Source of the DNA: an uncultured Oscillibacter sp.
GTDB lineage: Bacteria > Bacillota > Clostridia > Oscillospirales > Oscillospiraceae
NCBI GenBank assembly: GCA_946551795.1
Contig: CAMNRF010000014.1
Location: 1 to 38,251 of the forward strand
DNA: 38,251 nucleotides
Reading direction: 5' to 3'
Shown here: positions 16,470 to 24,491 of the stretch, piece after piece
Layout of the letters: every line of letters starts with the position of its first letter
Position numbering within the stretch: the stretch's first letter is position 1
Program-made: the position numbers and the translations under genes
Notes under the pieces: model-generated
Database searches by the model: none
The model's input: the letters and a program-made list of their open reading frames with translations, nothing else
What the model was told of the DNA's origin: nothing

Positions 16470-17789
16470 TTAAGACGCCGACCGCGGGGCCGAGCCGCCG
16501 GTCCTCGGCTTCTCTCCCTTGCCGGTGTTCAATTTCACGGAATAGTTGATCTTGTTGGGGTCCCGGGTCAGCTGAGGCTCCCCCTTCCCCTCCACGCAGT
16601 CCTTTGTGATGACCGCCTTGACGATGGTGGGGTCCGAGGGGATGTCGTACATGATCTGGGTCAGGAGGTTCTCCATCACGGCCCGCAGGCCCCGGGCGCC
16701 GATGCTGCGCTCGATGGCCTTGTCCGCCACGGCCTCCAGGGCCTCCTCCTCGAACTCCAGCTCCACCTCGTCGTACTCCAGCAGCTTCTTGTACTGCTTC
16801 ACCAGGGCGTTTTTGGGCTCTTTCAGAATCCGCACCAGATCCTCCCTCTTCAACGCGTTCAGCGGCGCGATCACCGGCAGGCGGCCCACCAGCTCCGGGA
16901 TGATGCCGAACTTGAGGATGTCGTGGGGCTGGACCTCATGGAGGATCTTATCCAGATCCTTGTCCTTCTTCCCCTGGATGTTGGCGCCGAAGCCGATGCT
17001 CTTCTGGTCCAGGCGCTTTTCGATGATCTTGTCCAGGCCGTCGAAGGCGCCGCCGCAGATGAAGAGGATGTTCCGGGTGTTCACCTGGATGAACTCCTGG
17101 TGGGGGTGCTTGCGGCCGCCCTGGGGCGGCACGTTGGCCACGGTGCCCTCCACGATTTTCAGCAGCGCCTGCTGCACGCCCTCGCCGGAGACGTCCCGGG
17201 TGATGGAGGTGTTCTCACTCTTCCGGGCGATCTTGTCGATCTCGTCCACGTAGATGATGCCGTGCTCGGCCCGCTCCACGTCGAAGTCCGCCGCCTGGAG
17301 CAGACGCAGGAGGATGTTCTCCACATCGTCGCCCACGTAGCCCGCCTCGGTGAGGGTGGTGGCGTCGGCAATGGCGAAGGGGACCTTCAAAATCCTGGCC
17401 AGGGTCTGGGCAAAGAGCGTCTTGCCGGAGCCCGTGGGACCCAGCATCAGAATGTTGCTCTTTTGCAGCTCCACGTCCTCGTCGCCGCCGAAAAAGATGC
17501 GCTTATAGTGGTTGTACACCGCCACGGACAGCGCCACCTTGGCCTCGTCCTGGCCGATGACATACTGGTCCAGCACGTCCTTGATCTCCCGGGGCGTGGG
17601 GAGCTGGTCGGGAATGTCCTCCAGGGGGTTGGAGTCCACATCGTCAAACCCGTCGTTCAGAATACTCATGCACAGCTGAACGCACTCGTCGCAGATGCGC
17701 ACACCGGGCCCCTGGATCATGCGGTGGACCTGCTGCTCATGCTTGCCGCAGAAGGAACACCGCAGCGTCTTCTTGCCGTCGTCACTCAT
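16470..17789 (-). CDS. clpX: ClpX, ATP-dependent unfoldase of the ClpXP protease
   Basis: ClpX unfolds substrates and feeds them to ClpP. It is 439 residues. The N-terminal zinc-binding domain has Cys11, Cys14, Cys33 and Cys36 (CSFC...CDEC). The AAA+ module has Walker A GPTGSGKT (about 116-123), Walker [10 protein letters not shown], pore and arm regions ([16 protein letters not shown]) and the ClpP-docking loop IGF in KSIGFGAN. The open frame extends upstream, but [11 protein letters not shown] at 17789 is the family start, with GAGGG upstream. The gap to clpP (129 bases) holds two inverted repeats, so separate regulation of clpX is possible. Confidence 0.98.
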   Translation of the reverse strand: MSDDGKKTLRCSFCGKHEQQVHRMIQGPGVRICDECVQLCMSILNDGFDDVDSNPLEDIPDQLPTPREIKDVLDQYVIGQDEAKVALSVAVYNHYKRIFFGGDEDVELQKSNILMLGPTGSGKTLFAQTLARILKVPFAIADATTLTEAGYVGDDVENILLRLLQAADFDVERAEHGIIYVDEIDKIARKSENTSITRDVSGEGVQQALLKIVEGTVANVPPQGGRKHPHQEFIQVNTRNILFICGGAFDGLDKIIEKRLDQKSIGFGANIQGKKDKDLDKILHEVQPHDILKFGIIPELVGRLPVIAPLNALKREDLVRILKEPKNALVKQYKKLLEYDEVELEFEEEALEAVADKAIERSIGARGLRAVMENLLTQIMYDIPSDPTIVKAVITKDCVEGKGEPQLTRDPNKINYSVKLNTGKGEKPRTGGSAPRSAS

Positions 17790-17810
17790 GGTAAATACCC
17801 TCAGTCTCGC

Positions 17811-17862
17811 TTTTAATCCTTCGGCAATAAAATAATCGCAGAGGTAAGCCGAAAGATTAAAA
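17811..17862. promoter_or_regulatory. Long inverted repeat in the clpP-clpX gap
   Basis: A 15-base arm (17811-17825) and its partner (17848-17862) match at 14 of 15 positions, with core TTTTAATC...CGGC and a 22-base AT-rich loop. Upstream in the transcript a second structure, GTTTCGC...GCGAAAC enclosing GCCCC-TGAC-GGGGC (17878-17911), follows the clpP stop. Neither resembles CIRCE or a CtsR site. They could form a processing or attenuation structure between clpP and clpX. Confidence 0.5.
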
Positions 17863-17918
17863 ATTGATTTGATAGCCGTTTCGCTCGCCCCTGACGGGGC
17901 AACCGCGAAACATGGCAA

Positions 17919-18503
17919 TTACTTTCTGGCGGTGATGATCTGGTCCACCAGGCCGAACTCCAGCGCCTCCTGGGCGCTCATGAAGTTGTCCCGCTCGCAG
18001 GCGGCGGTGACCTCCTCCACCGAGCGGCCCGTGTTCTCCGCCATGATGCGGTTCATCCGCTTCTTGATGGTCTCCAGCCGCTTGAGGTGGATGGCCATAT
18101 CGGTGATCTGGCCCTGGGTGCCGGCGGAGGGCTGGTGGATCATGATCTCCGCGTTGGGGAGCACGAACCGCTTGCCCTTGGCACCGGAGCTCAGCAAAAA
18201 CGCGCCCATGCTGGCGGCCATGCCCACACAGATGGTGGACACGTCGCACTTGACGTACTGCATGGTGTCGTAAATGGCCATGCCGTCGGTGACGGAGCCG
18301 CCGGGGCTGTTGATATAGAACTGGATCTCCTTGTCCGGGTCCTGAGCCTCCAGGTACAGCAGCTGGGCCACCACTAAACTGGCGGTGGTTGCGTTGACCT
18401 CCTCGCCCAGGAACACGATGCGGTCGTTCAGCAATCGGGAGAAGATGTCATAGGAACGCTCTCCACGGCTGGTCTGCTCCACTACATAGGGGACTAAACT
18501 CAT
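17919..18503 (-). CDS. clpP: ClpP, ATP-dependent Clp protease proteolytic subunit
   Basis: The tetradecameric serine protease core used with ClpX and other Clp ATPases. It is 194 residues from [19 protein letters not shown], the standard start, with GGAGGT nine bases upstream; the frame extends 50 codons further but without a family match. The catalytic triad is Ser98 (GMAASMGAF), His123 (MIHQPSAG) and Asp172 (ERDNF). It is flanked by tig and clpX. A separate promoter region with an inverted repeat over the -10 lies about 100 bases upstream, after the tig terminator, so clpP likely has its own control. Confidence 0.98.
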   Translation of the reverse strand: MSLVPYVVEQTSRGERSYDIFSRLLNDRIVFLGEEVNATTASLVVAQLLYLEAQDPDKEIQFYINSPGGSVTDGMAIYDTMQYVKCDVSTICVGMAASMGAFLLSSGAKGKRFVLPNAEIMIHQPSAGTQGQITDMAIHLKRLETIKKRMNRIMAENTGRSVEEVTAACERDNFMSAQEALEFGLVDQIITARK

Positions 18504-18593
18504 GCTTGAAAACCTCCGATCTTTCGTGGGGCGGTTCGCGGCCCTCGGGGCGCCGGTAAAAGCGGCGCCCGTCCGGAATCTGCCCAATAAACC

Positions 18594-18628
18594 ATTCTCC
18601 CATGATACCACAAGCACCATGAGAGAAT
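18594..18628 (-). promoter_or_regulatory. Candidate clpP promoter with inverted repeat over the -10
   Basis: On the minus strand an extended -10, TGG-TATCAT (TATCAT at 18602-18607), lies about 100 bases before clpP. It is overlapped by an 11-base inverted repeat, ATTCTCCCATG (18594-18604) and CATGAGAGAAT (18618-18628), matching at 10 of 11 positions. A regulator bound there would cover the -10. No good -35 is seen, and no CtsR or CIRCE consensus is present. Confidence 0.5.
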
Positions 18629-18650
18629 GTGTCGAATCAATGAACAATTC

Positions 18651-18692
18651 CAAAAATCCGCCCCGGCGGGCTGTGGAAGGCCGCCGGGGCGG
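18651..18692 (-). terminator. Intrinsic terminator of tig
   Basis: CCGCCCCGGCGG (18658-18669) and CCGCCGGGGCGG (18681-18692) form a perfect 12-base stem with an 11-base loop. On the minus strand a run of five T follows (GGATTTTTG). It lies 36 bases after the tig stop and separates tig from clpP. Confidence 0.85.
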
Positions 18693-18727
18693 GGCCGTCT
18701 CTGATGTAAAGCGGAGCGCGCTCCGGC

Positions 18728-20218
18728 TTATTCTTCCTCTTTCTTTGCTTCCTTCACGGTCTTTTTGGTGGTCTTCTTGGCAGTCTTCTCCTCACCGCCG
18801 GCTGCCTTCTTGGCGGCTTTCTCCTCTCCGTCGGCGGCCTTCTTGGTAGTCTTCTTCGCCGTCTTCTTGGGCTTTTCCTCGCCCTCGGCGGCCTCCTCGG
18901 CCTTGTCCTCCGCCTTCTTGGCGGTCTTCTTCTTTTTCTCCGGCTTCACGGCGGCGGCGCTGTCCACCACCAGGGCCACGGCCTTCCGGCTGACCACCTG
19001 GTCCTTCACCTGGTCGGCCTGGACGTATTTTTTCACCATCTCCAGGTCCATGCCGTACTGCTCGGCCAGCTTCTTGAACTCCTCCTCCACGTCCTCGTCG
19101 GAGGCCTCAATGTTCTCGGCCTTGATGACGGCGGCCAGGGCCAGATCCATCCGAACCTGGCGCAGGGCGGGCTCCCTGGCGTCCTCCAGGAGCTTCTCCT
19201 CCGTGATGCCGGTCATCTGGGCGTACTGGTCATAGGAGATGCCCTGCTGGGTGATCTGCGCCTTGAAGTTCTCCACAAACTGCCGGGCCTGGCCCTCCAC
19301 CATGGCGTCGGGGATGTCGGCGGTGATGCCCTCGGCCACCTTGGCCATCAGGGCGTCTTCGAACTCCCGGTCGGCGGCCTTCTGGCGCTCCTCGGTGATC
19401 TTCTTCTTCAGGTCCGCCTTCAGCTCCTTCAGCGTATCGAACTCGCTGACGTCCTTGGCGAACTCGTCGTCCATCTCCGGGACTTCCTTCTCCTTCACCT
19501 CGTGGCACTTGACCTTGAAGACCACGGCCTTGCCGGCCAGGTCCGCGTGGTAGTCCTCGGGGAAGGTGATGTCGATGTCCTTCTCGTCGCCGGCCTTCAT
19601 GCCCGCGACCTGCTCCTCAAAGCCGGGAACAAAGCTGTGAGACCCCAGCTCCAGGCTGTGGTTCTCCCCCTTGCCGCCGTCAAAGGGCTTGCCGTCCAGA
19701 AAGCCCTCGAAATCGATGACGGCGGTGTCGCCCTCCTTGGCCTCCCGCTCCACGGACACCAGGCGGGTGTTCCGGTCGCTCAGCTGCTTGAGGCGCTCGT
19801 CCACGTCGGCGGCGGTGACCTTGACCTCCTCCTTCTCGGCGGTGAGGCCCTTGTACTCGCCCAGGGTGACCTCGGGGTACACGGGGACGGTGGCCTTAAA
19901 AGTAAAGCCGTCGCTGGTGGCGTCGCCCACCAGCTCCACCGCCGGATAGCCCACCACCTGGAGCTCCTTCTCCTTCACGGCCTCCTCATAGGCGTCAGGG
20001 AACGCGATATTGATGGCCTCCTCGAAAAACACCTCCGCGCCGTACATCCGCTCAATGAGCTTGCGGGGGGCTTTGCCGGGGCGGAAGCCCGGCATATTGA
20101 TCTTTCCGCGCATCTTCCGATACGCCTTTTCGACGGCGGCCTGAAACGCCTCCGCGCCGACCTCGATGGTCAGAGCGACCTGGCTTTTTTCGATCTTTTC
20201 GCAGCTTTTCACACTCAT
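18728..20218 (-). CDS. tig: Trigger factor with lysine-rich C-terminal tail
   Basis: A ribosome-associated chaperone and peptidyl-prolyl isomerase. It is 496 residues. The N-terminal ribosome-binding signature [17 protein letters not shown] is clear, then a FKBP-type PPIase domain ([20 protein letters not shown]...) and the helical C-terminal chaperone domain. The last roughly 72 residues (425-496) are unusual: a low-complexity tail of [16 protein letters not shown] units much like histone H1. Typical trigger factors are about 430 residues, so this is an added tail. I chose the ATG at 20218 because it follows GGAGGAG by eight bases; an upstream ATG lacks one. It has its own promoter and terminator. 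In Firmicutes tig commonly heads the clp-lon block. Confidence 0.97.
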   Translation of the reverse strand: MSVKSCEKIEKSQVALTIEVGAEAFQAAVEKAYRKMRGKINMPGFRPGKAPRKLIERMYGAEVFFEEAINIAFPDAYEEAVKEKELQVVGYPAVELVGDATSDGFTFKATVPVYPEVTLGEYKGLTAEKEEVKVTAADVDERLKQLSDRNTRLVSVEREAKEGDTAVIDFEGFLDGKPFDGGKGENHSLELGSHSFVPGFEEQVAGMKAGDEKDIDITFPEDYHADLAGKAVVFKVKCHEVKEKEVPEMDDEFAKDVSEFDTLKELKADLKKKITEERQKAADREFEDALMAKVAEGITADIPDAMVEGQARQFVENFKAQITQQGISYDQYAQMTGITEEKLLEDAREPALRQVRMDLALAAVIKAENIEASDEDVEEEFKKLAEQYGMDLEMVKKYVQADQVKDQVVSRKAVALVVDSAAAVKPEKKKKTAKKAEDKAEEAAEGEEKPKKTAKKTTKKAADGEEKAAKKAAGGEEKTAKKTTKKTVKEAKKEEE

Positions 20219-20267
20219 GTTGTCTACTCCTCCGTTCATCGCCGGCTGCACGCCGGTGCGAGTATCT

Positions 20268-20296
20268 ATTTTACCAGAAGAATTCCGAAATTACCA
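20268..20296 (-). promoter_or_regulatory. Promoter of tig
   Basis: On the minus strand TGGTAA (20291-20296), a 17-base spacer, then TAAAAT (20268-20273) preceded by TGG, an extended -10. The leader to the ATG is about 45 bases and holds a small CCGGC/GCCGG hairpin. The weak -35 is offset by the extended -10. Confidence 0.55.
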
Positions 20297-20319
20297 GCCC
20301 TTTTTCCACTAATTTTCCA

Positions 20320-21006
20320 CTATTCGCAGATTTTTTTTGGTGCAAACCCCAGATAGTCCGCGGAGATCAGGGAAAAGGCCGTCCCGTGCCGCTCTCCCTC
20401 CCACCGGCGGCGGATGGCGGGGCCGTGGAGATGTCCGTAGCAGCAGCATTCCACCCGGTATCTCCCCAGCGCCGCCAGAATCTCCGGACACTGGTAGCCC
20501 TGGTACAAGGGCGGGTAGTGGAGGAAGCACAAAATGGGCCGCTCCCCCGCCGCCGCCAGGGAGGTCTCCAGCCGCATGACCTCCCGGTTCAGAACCTTGG
20601 CGTTATGGGGCTTCTGAGCTTCCTCCAGAAACCAGCCCCGGGTGCCGCAGAGGGCATGGTCCCCGTAAAAGGCGCAGCTGTTGTGGAGGATGTCCAGGGT
20701 GCGGATGTCCCTCTCCTCAAAAAAACGGTGGAGCTTGGCGGCGGTGGTCCACCAGTAGTCGTGGTTGCCCTTAATGAGATATTTTTTCCCGGGAAAGCGG
20801 TCCAGAAACCGGAAATCCGCCTCCGCCTCCTCCAGCGTCATGCCCCAGGAGGTGTCCCCGGCCAGAATCAGCGTGTCCTCCGGCCGCAGGACCGACAGCC
20901 CCTCCTGGATGCGGGAGACATAGTTCTCCCAGGCCGGGCCGAAGATCTCCATGGACTTGTCCACCGCCAGGGAGAGGTGCAGGTCCCCGATGGCGTAGAG
21001 GGCCAT
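20320..21006 (-). CDS. Metallophosphoesterase (calcineurin-like)
   Basis: A 228-residue predicted dinuclear-metal phosphoesterase. The motif order is canonical: YAIGDLHLS (first metal ligands), LAGDTSWG, KGNHDYWW, LHYPP and YGHLHG. The substrate is not evident; relatives act on phosphoproteins, nucleotides or other phosphodiesters. It lacks a signal peptide, so it is probably cytoplasmic. A strong site (GGAAGGGAGGGG) precedes the ATG. The 180-base gap upstream separates it from the zinc-ribbon gene, so it may be transcribed alone or read through from thrC. Confidence 0.9.
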   Translation of the reverse strand: MALYAIGDLHLSLAVDKSMEIFGPAWENYVSRIQEGLSVLRPEDTLILAGDTSWGMTLEEAEADFRFLDRFPGKKYLIKGNHDYWWTTAAKLHRFFEERDIRTLDILHNSCAFYGDHALCGTRGWFLEEAQKPHNAKVLNREVMRLETSLAAAGERPILCFLHYPPLYQGYQCPEILAALGRYRVECCCYGHLHGPAIRRRWEGERHGTAFSLISADYLGFAPKKICE

Positions 21007-21186
21007 ACGCGCCCCTCCCTTCCATGACTATTCTTGAAAGATGTGCGGCGCAAATACAGAGTATGCGCCTTAGAGCCGCAGAGCCGCTTGCGGCAAAGTC
21101 ACCAAAAGAACTTTCGCTCGCTCTGGCAGTCTGGAGATCATCCAAGCCGGAGCGGCGGCAGCGAAGACGGGTTCGCAGGGAAAAAG
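21007..21186. other. 180-base gap upstream of the phosphoesterase gene
   Basis: No convincing gene. It contains a repeated GAGCCGC and a short GCCGC-TT-GCGGC palindrome (near 21083-21094). A CATACTCT string lies on the minus strand near 21060, but I see no paired -35. No terminator with a T-run is visible. It may be a decayed sequence. Confidence 0.4.
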
Positions 21187-21501
21187 TTATTCCTGATCGT
21201 CAAAGAGGATGGGCTGGTTACAGCTCTTACAGCAGTCCGTTTTCTTTGGGTTCAGGCGGACGGAGCTGCTCCGCCCCCGGTCCTGGCAGTTGGGGCATCG
21301 GAGGAGCCGGCGCCAGACCCAGCACGCCATCAGGAATGGGAGAAACCCCAGGATCGCAAACCAGCTGGACAGATTCAAAAGAGCGGGACGCCAGAGCTCC
21401 TCTCCGGCCAGATGAAGGCACCATCCCGCCCCCTCCAGGCCCAGAAAAGCGCCCAGCAGCGCCCAGAAGAGCCGGGCGTGCTTTCGTTTCAATCGTTTCA
21501 C
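21187..21501 (-). CDS. Small membrane protein with zinc-ribbon-like Cys pairs
   Basis: A 104-residue protein with a basic N-terminus (KRLKRKHAR), two hydrophobic segments (about 12-32 and 43-63) and a C-terminal part carrying CPNC and CKSC, spaced as in a zinc ribbon. The start is GTG at 21501 with GAGG upstream. It begins 13 bases after thrC, so it is probably cotranscribed. I do not recognise a family. The paired Cys motifs and membrane hairpin support a real protein and suggest metal binding on the cytoplasmic side. Confidence 0.7.
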   Translation of the reverse strand: MKRLKRKHARLFWALLGAFLGLEGAGWCLHLAGEELWRPALLNLSSWFAILGFLPFLMACWVWRRLLRCPNCQDRGRSSSVRLNPKKTDCCKSCNQPILFDDQE

Positions 21502-21514
21502 CGCAGCCTCACTT

Positions 21515-22999
21515 CTATTTCAGGAAGTCCAGCACCACATCGTCCATGCCCGGCTTCTCGCAGGTGCGGTCGAAGCGCCGCTCCTTTCCCCTGAGGGCGG
21601 CCAGCCGCCGGGGCACCGGCACGCCGGTGGCGCCGTTCAGCTGGTCCAGCAGCTCCACGCCGTCCCCCGCCGGGGTCTCCCCGATGGCGGTGAGCACGTG
21701 GTTGCAGAACTTGTAGGGGGACGCGGTGGAGACGAACACCGTCACGGTCCTGTCCCCGGTCTCCCGGCGGTACTGCTCCATGACGCTGGCGGCCACGGCG
21801 GTGTGGGTGTCGATCAAATAGCCCTTTTTGTAGTACTCCCCGATGGCGGCGGCGGTGCCATCCTCGCCGCAGAAGCCGCCCCAGAACTGCTCTTTCATCG
21901 CCGCTCTGATGCCGTCGGAGACCTCATATTTTCCGTCCTTCGCCAGGGCCTCCATATAGCCCCGGACCTCGGCGTCGTTCTCCCCGGAGAGGTCGAACAG
22001 CAGCCGCTCCAGGTTGCTGGACACCAGAATGTCCATGGAGGGGCTCATGGTGGTGTGGAAGGGGCGGTTGCGGTCATAGACGCCGGTGCGGAGGAAATCC
22101 GTCAGCACGTCGTTGCGGTTGGAGGCGCAGATGAGCTTTCCCACAGGCAGTCCCATGCGCTTGGCGTAGTACGCCGCCAGAATGTCTCCGAAGTTCCCGG
22201 TGGGGACACAGAAGTTCACCCGGTCCCCCATGCTCAGCTTCCCGTCCCGCACCAGGTCGCAGTAGGCGGAGATATAGTAGACCACCTGGGGCAGGATGCG
22301 GCCCCAGTTGATGGAGTTTGCGGAGGAGAGAAAGTATCCCCGGCCCGCCAGGGTCTCCCGCGTGGCGGGATCGGAGAAGATGCGCTTCACGCCGGCCTGG
22401 GCATCGTCGAAATTGCCCACCACGGCGCACACGCCCACGTTCTCCCCCTCCTGGGTGACCATCTGGGCCTCCTGGACCTTGGACACCCCGTCCTTGGGGT
22501 AGAAGACCATAATCTTCGTCTGGGGAACATCGGCGAAGCCCTCCATGGCGGCCTTGCCGGTATCCCCGGAGGTGGCCACCAGGATGCAGGCGGTCTTGTC
22601 CTCCCCGGTCTTGCGCAGGGCGGCGGAGAGGAGCTGGGGCAGCATCTGGAGGGCCATGTCCTTGAAGGCGGAGGTGGGGCCGTGCCACAGCTCCAGGCAG
22701 TGGGTGGTCTCGTCCAGGGTCCGGACGGGGGCCACCGCCTCCGTGTCAAACTTGTCGGGGCCGTAGGCGTTTTTCGCAAAGGCCAGCAGCTCCTCCTCCG
22801 TGTAGTCCGTCAGGTACAGCCCCATGACCCTGGCCGCCCGGGTCTGGTAGCACTCCCCCACCAGGCTCTCCAAAAACGCCCGGTCGATCTGGGGAATGGC
22901 CTCCGGCGTCAGCAGTCCGCCGTCCCGGCTCAGGCCCATCTTGATGGCCTCCGCCGAATCCATACGGAGGGATCTGTCCCGTGTGCTGTAATATTTCAT
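21515..22999 (-). CDS. thrC: Threonine synthase
   Basis: ThrC is a PLP enzyme converting O-phosphohomoserine to threonine. It is 494 residues, matching the longer clade (E. coli-like) with an N-terminal YYSTRD start. The PLP lysine lies in GPTSAFKDMALQ; the phosphate-binding and substrate motifs are VATSGDTGKAAMEGF, SANSINWGRILPQ and VPTGNFGDILA. The frame extends upstream, but the ATG at 22999 matches the family start and follows GAGGCAACCGAG. It lies 28 bases after yraN. No other threonine-pathway gene is near and no T-box leader is visible, so it looks constitutive and tied to this housekeeping operon. Confidence 0.97.
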   Translation of the reverse strand: MKYYSTRDRSLRMDSAEAIKMGLSRDGGLLTPEAIPQIDRAFLESLVGECYQTRAARVMGLYLTDYTEEELLAFAKNAYGPDKFDTEAVAPVRTLDETTHCLELWHGPTSAFKDMALQMLPQLLSAALRKTGEDKTACILVATSGDTGKAAMEGFADVPQTKIMVFYPKDGVSKVQEAQMVTQEGENVGVCAVVGNFDDAQAGVKRIFSDPATRETLAGRGYFLSSANSINWGRILPQVVYYISAYCDLVRDGKLSMGDRVNFCVPTGNFGDILAAYYAKRMGLPVGKLICASNRNDVLTDFLRTGVYDRNRPFHTTMSPSMDILVSSNLERLLFDLSGENDAEVRGYMEALAKDGKYEVSDGIRAAMKEQFWGGFCGEDGTAAAIGEYYKKGYLIDTHTAVAASVMEQYRRETGDRTVTVFVSTASPYKFCNHVLTAIGETPAGDGVELLDQLNGATGVPVPRRLAALRGKERRFDRTCEKPGMDDVVLDFLK

Positions 23000-23027
23000 C
23001 TCGGTTGCCTCACTTTCGTGATAGTTG

Positions 23028-23390
23028 TTATGTAAACGCATCCTCCAGGTACTCCAGCCGGAGGGTGCCGTCTCTGTCCGCTTGAATCTCCGCCACGTCG
23101 AACCGGGCGGGGGCGTCGTCCAGGCCGGTCTCCGCCAGATAGGCCATGGCGGCCTTCCGCAGCCGTGCCTGCTTGCGGCTGTCCACAAACTCCCGGGGCA
23201 GTCCGATGGCCCCGGCGCCCCGGAGCTTTACCTCCACAAAGCAGATGGTCCCGTTGGGGTCCCGGGCCACCAGGTCCAGCTCCCCATACCGGCAGCGCCA
23301 CTGGGCGGCCAGGACCTCGCAGCCCCGCGCCTCCAGATAGCGGGCTGCGGCCCGCTCGCCCCGGTCTCCGGCCGCTCGTGTGCCGTTCAC
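23028..23390 (-). CDS. yraN: YraN/UPF0102 family nuclease-fold protein
   Basis: A 120-residue protein with a restriction-endonuclease-like fold of uncertain function. Family motifs: GERAAARYLEARGCEVLA, RYGELDLVARD and ICFVEVKLR, which carry the E...D...ExK pattern of this nuclease fold. The frame opens earlier, but GTG at 23390 overlaps the rnhB stop as GTGA, giving the normal length. The rnhB-yraN pairing is common and suggests a linked role in DNA maintenance; this is inference. Confidence 0.93.
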   Translation of the reverse strand: MNGTRAAGDRGERAAARYLEARGCEVLAAQWRCRYGELDLVARDPNGTICFVEVKLRGAGAIGLPREFVDSRKQARLRKAAMAYLAETGLDDAPARFDVAEIQADRDGTLRLEYLEDAFT

Positions 23391-24010
23391 GGACGCCTCG
23401 CCTCCCACTTTTTCAAAAAGCTCCCGCGGTGGGCCGGACAGGGGCCGTACCGGTCCAGCAGCTCGTAGTGGAGCTTCGTGCCGTAGCCCTTGTGCCGGGC
23501 GAACTGATACTGGGGATACAGGGCCTCCAGCTCCGTGGAGACGTACCGGTCCCGGCTGACCTTGGCCAGGATGGAGGCCGCCGCGATGGAGGCACTTTTT
23601 CCGTCGCCCCCCACGATGGTGACGTGGGGCGCGGTGATGGAGACCCGGCTGCCGTGGTCCCGGCTGCCGTCGATCAGGCAGAGGTCCGGCGGTTGGGACA
23701 ATCCGTCAATGGCCCGGTTCATGGCCAGCATCCGGGCGTTGAGGATGTCCAGCGCGTCGATCTCCTCCGCCGTGGCAAAGGCCACGGACCATGCCTCCGC
23801 CTGAGCGGTGATCAGGTCATAGAGGGTCTCCCGCTTTTTCTCGGTCAATTTCTTGGAGTCGTTGAGGCCGGGGATGTCGATTTCCCGGGGGAGGATCACG
23901 GCGGCGGCGTACACCGGTCCCGCCAGGGGGCCTGCCCCCGCCTCGTCCACGCCGCAGAGAGTGTCAAAGCTCTGATTCCAATATTCCCGCTCCGGGGTCC
24001 ACAGGTCCAT
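23387..24010 (-). CDS. rnhB: Ribonuclease HII
   Basis: RNase HII removes ribonucleotides and RNA from RNA-DNA hybrids. It is 207 residues. The active-site motif GVDEAGAGPLAGPV is at residues 20-33, with catalytic DE. A further aspartate lies in CLIDGSRD and another in the ILAKVSRDRYV region, and the family GSGYGT-like motif appears as HKGYGT. Its ATG follows a GAGAGGAG site and lies inside the 3' end of the upstream membrane gene (47-base overlap). Its own stop overlaps yraN. Confidence 0.97.
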   Translation of the reverse strand: MDLWTPEREYWNQSFDTLCGVDEAGAGPLAGPVYAAAVILPREIDIPGLNDSKKLTEKKRETLYDLITAQAEAWSVAFATAEEIDALDILNARMLAMNRAIDGLSQPPDLCLIDGSRDHGSRVSITAPHVTIVGGDGKSASIAAASILAKVSRDRYVSTELEALYPQYQFARHKGYGTKLHYELLDRYGPCPAHRGSFLKKWEARRP

Positions 24011-24491
24011 GGGCTGTCTCTCCTCTCTGTCCGGTCCGGCGGCAGAGCCGGGCGATATAAACGAAGTGCATCAATGAGAGCAGAAATCCTGCGAAAACTC
24101 TGAGCGCAGGCCCCGCCGACTCACAGAACCGCCAGAAAACGGCCTCCAGCTGAAATAAGGGCGTCAGGAAGGAGCAGATTACAATTACCAGTGCGGCAAG
24201 ATCCGGCATCGTCCAATCCAGCAGAACCCCCAGAAAAAGCACCGCAAACAGCAAAGTGCTGAAGCCCCAATACCATTTCAGGCTGCGGAGCAGTTCCGCT
24301 CCCCCCAAAAAATACAACCAAATATCCAGCACCAGCAGACACAGGAGCCACAGTCCCAGGAAGGTCCAAGACCAGACCGTGTAGTCATTGTACCAGTTCT
24401 CAAAAAACGTGCGGACACTGGTATAGAAGTGCAGAATCACACACGCCGCCACCACCGCCGCACCAATGGCCTTTTTCGTCCCTGCACTCAT
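23964..24491 (-). CDS. Multi-pass membrane protein of unknown function
   Basis: A 175-residue protein with about five hydrophobic segments (roughly 8-25, 43-64, 78-95, 98-115 and 128-150), then a charged tail. I recognise no family. The ATG overlaps the rbgA stop as ATGA, and its 3' end overlaps rnhB by 47 bases, so it is wedged into the rplS-lepB-rbgA-rnhB-yraN set, where such an insertion is not usual. Its base composition looks more AT-rich than its neighbours, which fits later acquisition. The tight coupling suggests it is expressed. Confidence 0.75.
   Translation of the reverse strand: MSAGTKKAIGAAVVAACVILHFYTSVRTFFENWYNDYTVWSWTFLGLWLLCLLVLDIWLYFLGGAELLRSLKWYWGFSTLLFAVLFLGVLLDWTMPDLAALVIVICSFLTPLFQLEAVFWRFCESAGPALRVFAGFLLSLMHFVYIARLCRRTGQRGETAHGPVDPGAGILESEL

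Noticed and set aside
13603-16473. A long plus-strand frame (about 950 codons) opposite lon and engB
   Set aside because: Shadow of lon and engB. Composition is that of reversed GC-rich codons and no family motif appears.
17790-18727. CtsR or CIRCE heat-shock operators around clpX and clpP
   Set aside because: I looked for GGTCAAA direct repeats and TTAGCACTC-N9-GAGTGCTAA and saw neither.
23000-23027. T-box or leader peptide controlling thrC
   Set aside because: The gap is only 28 bases and has no stem or terminator.
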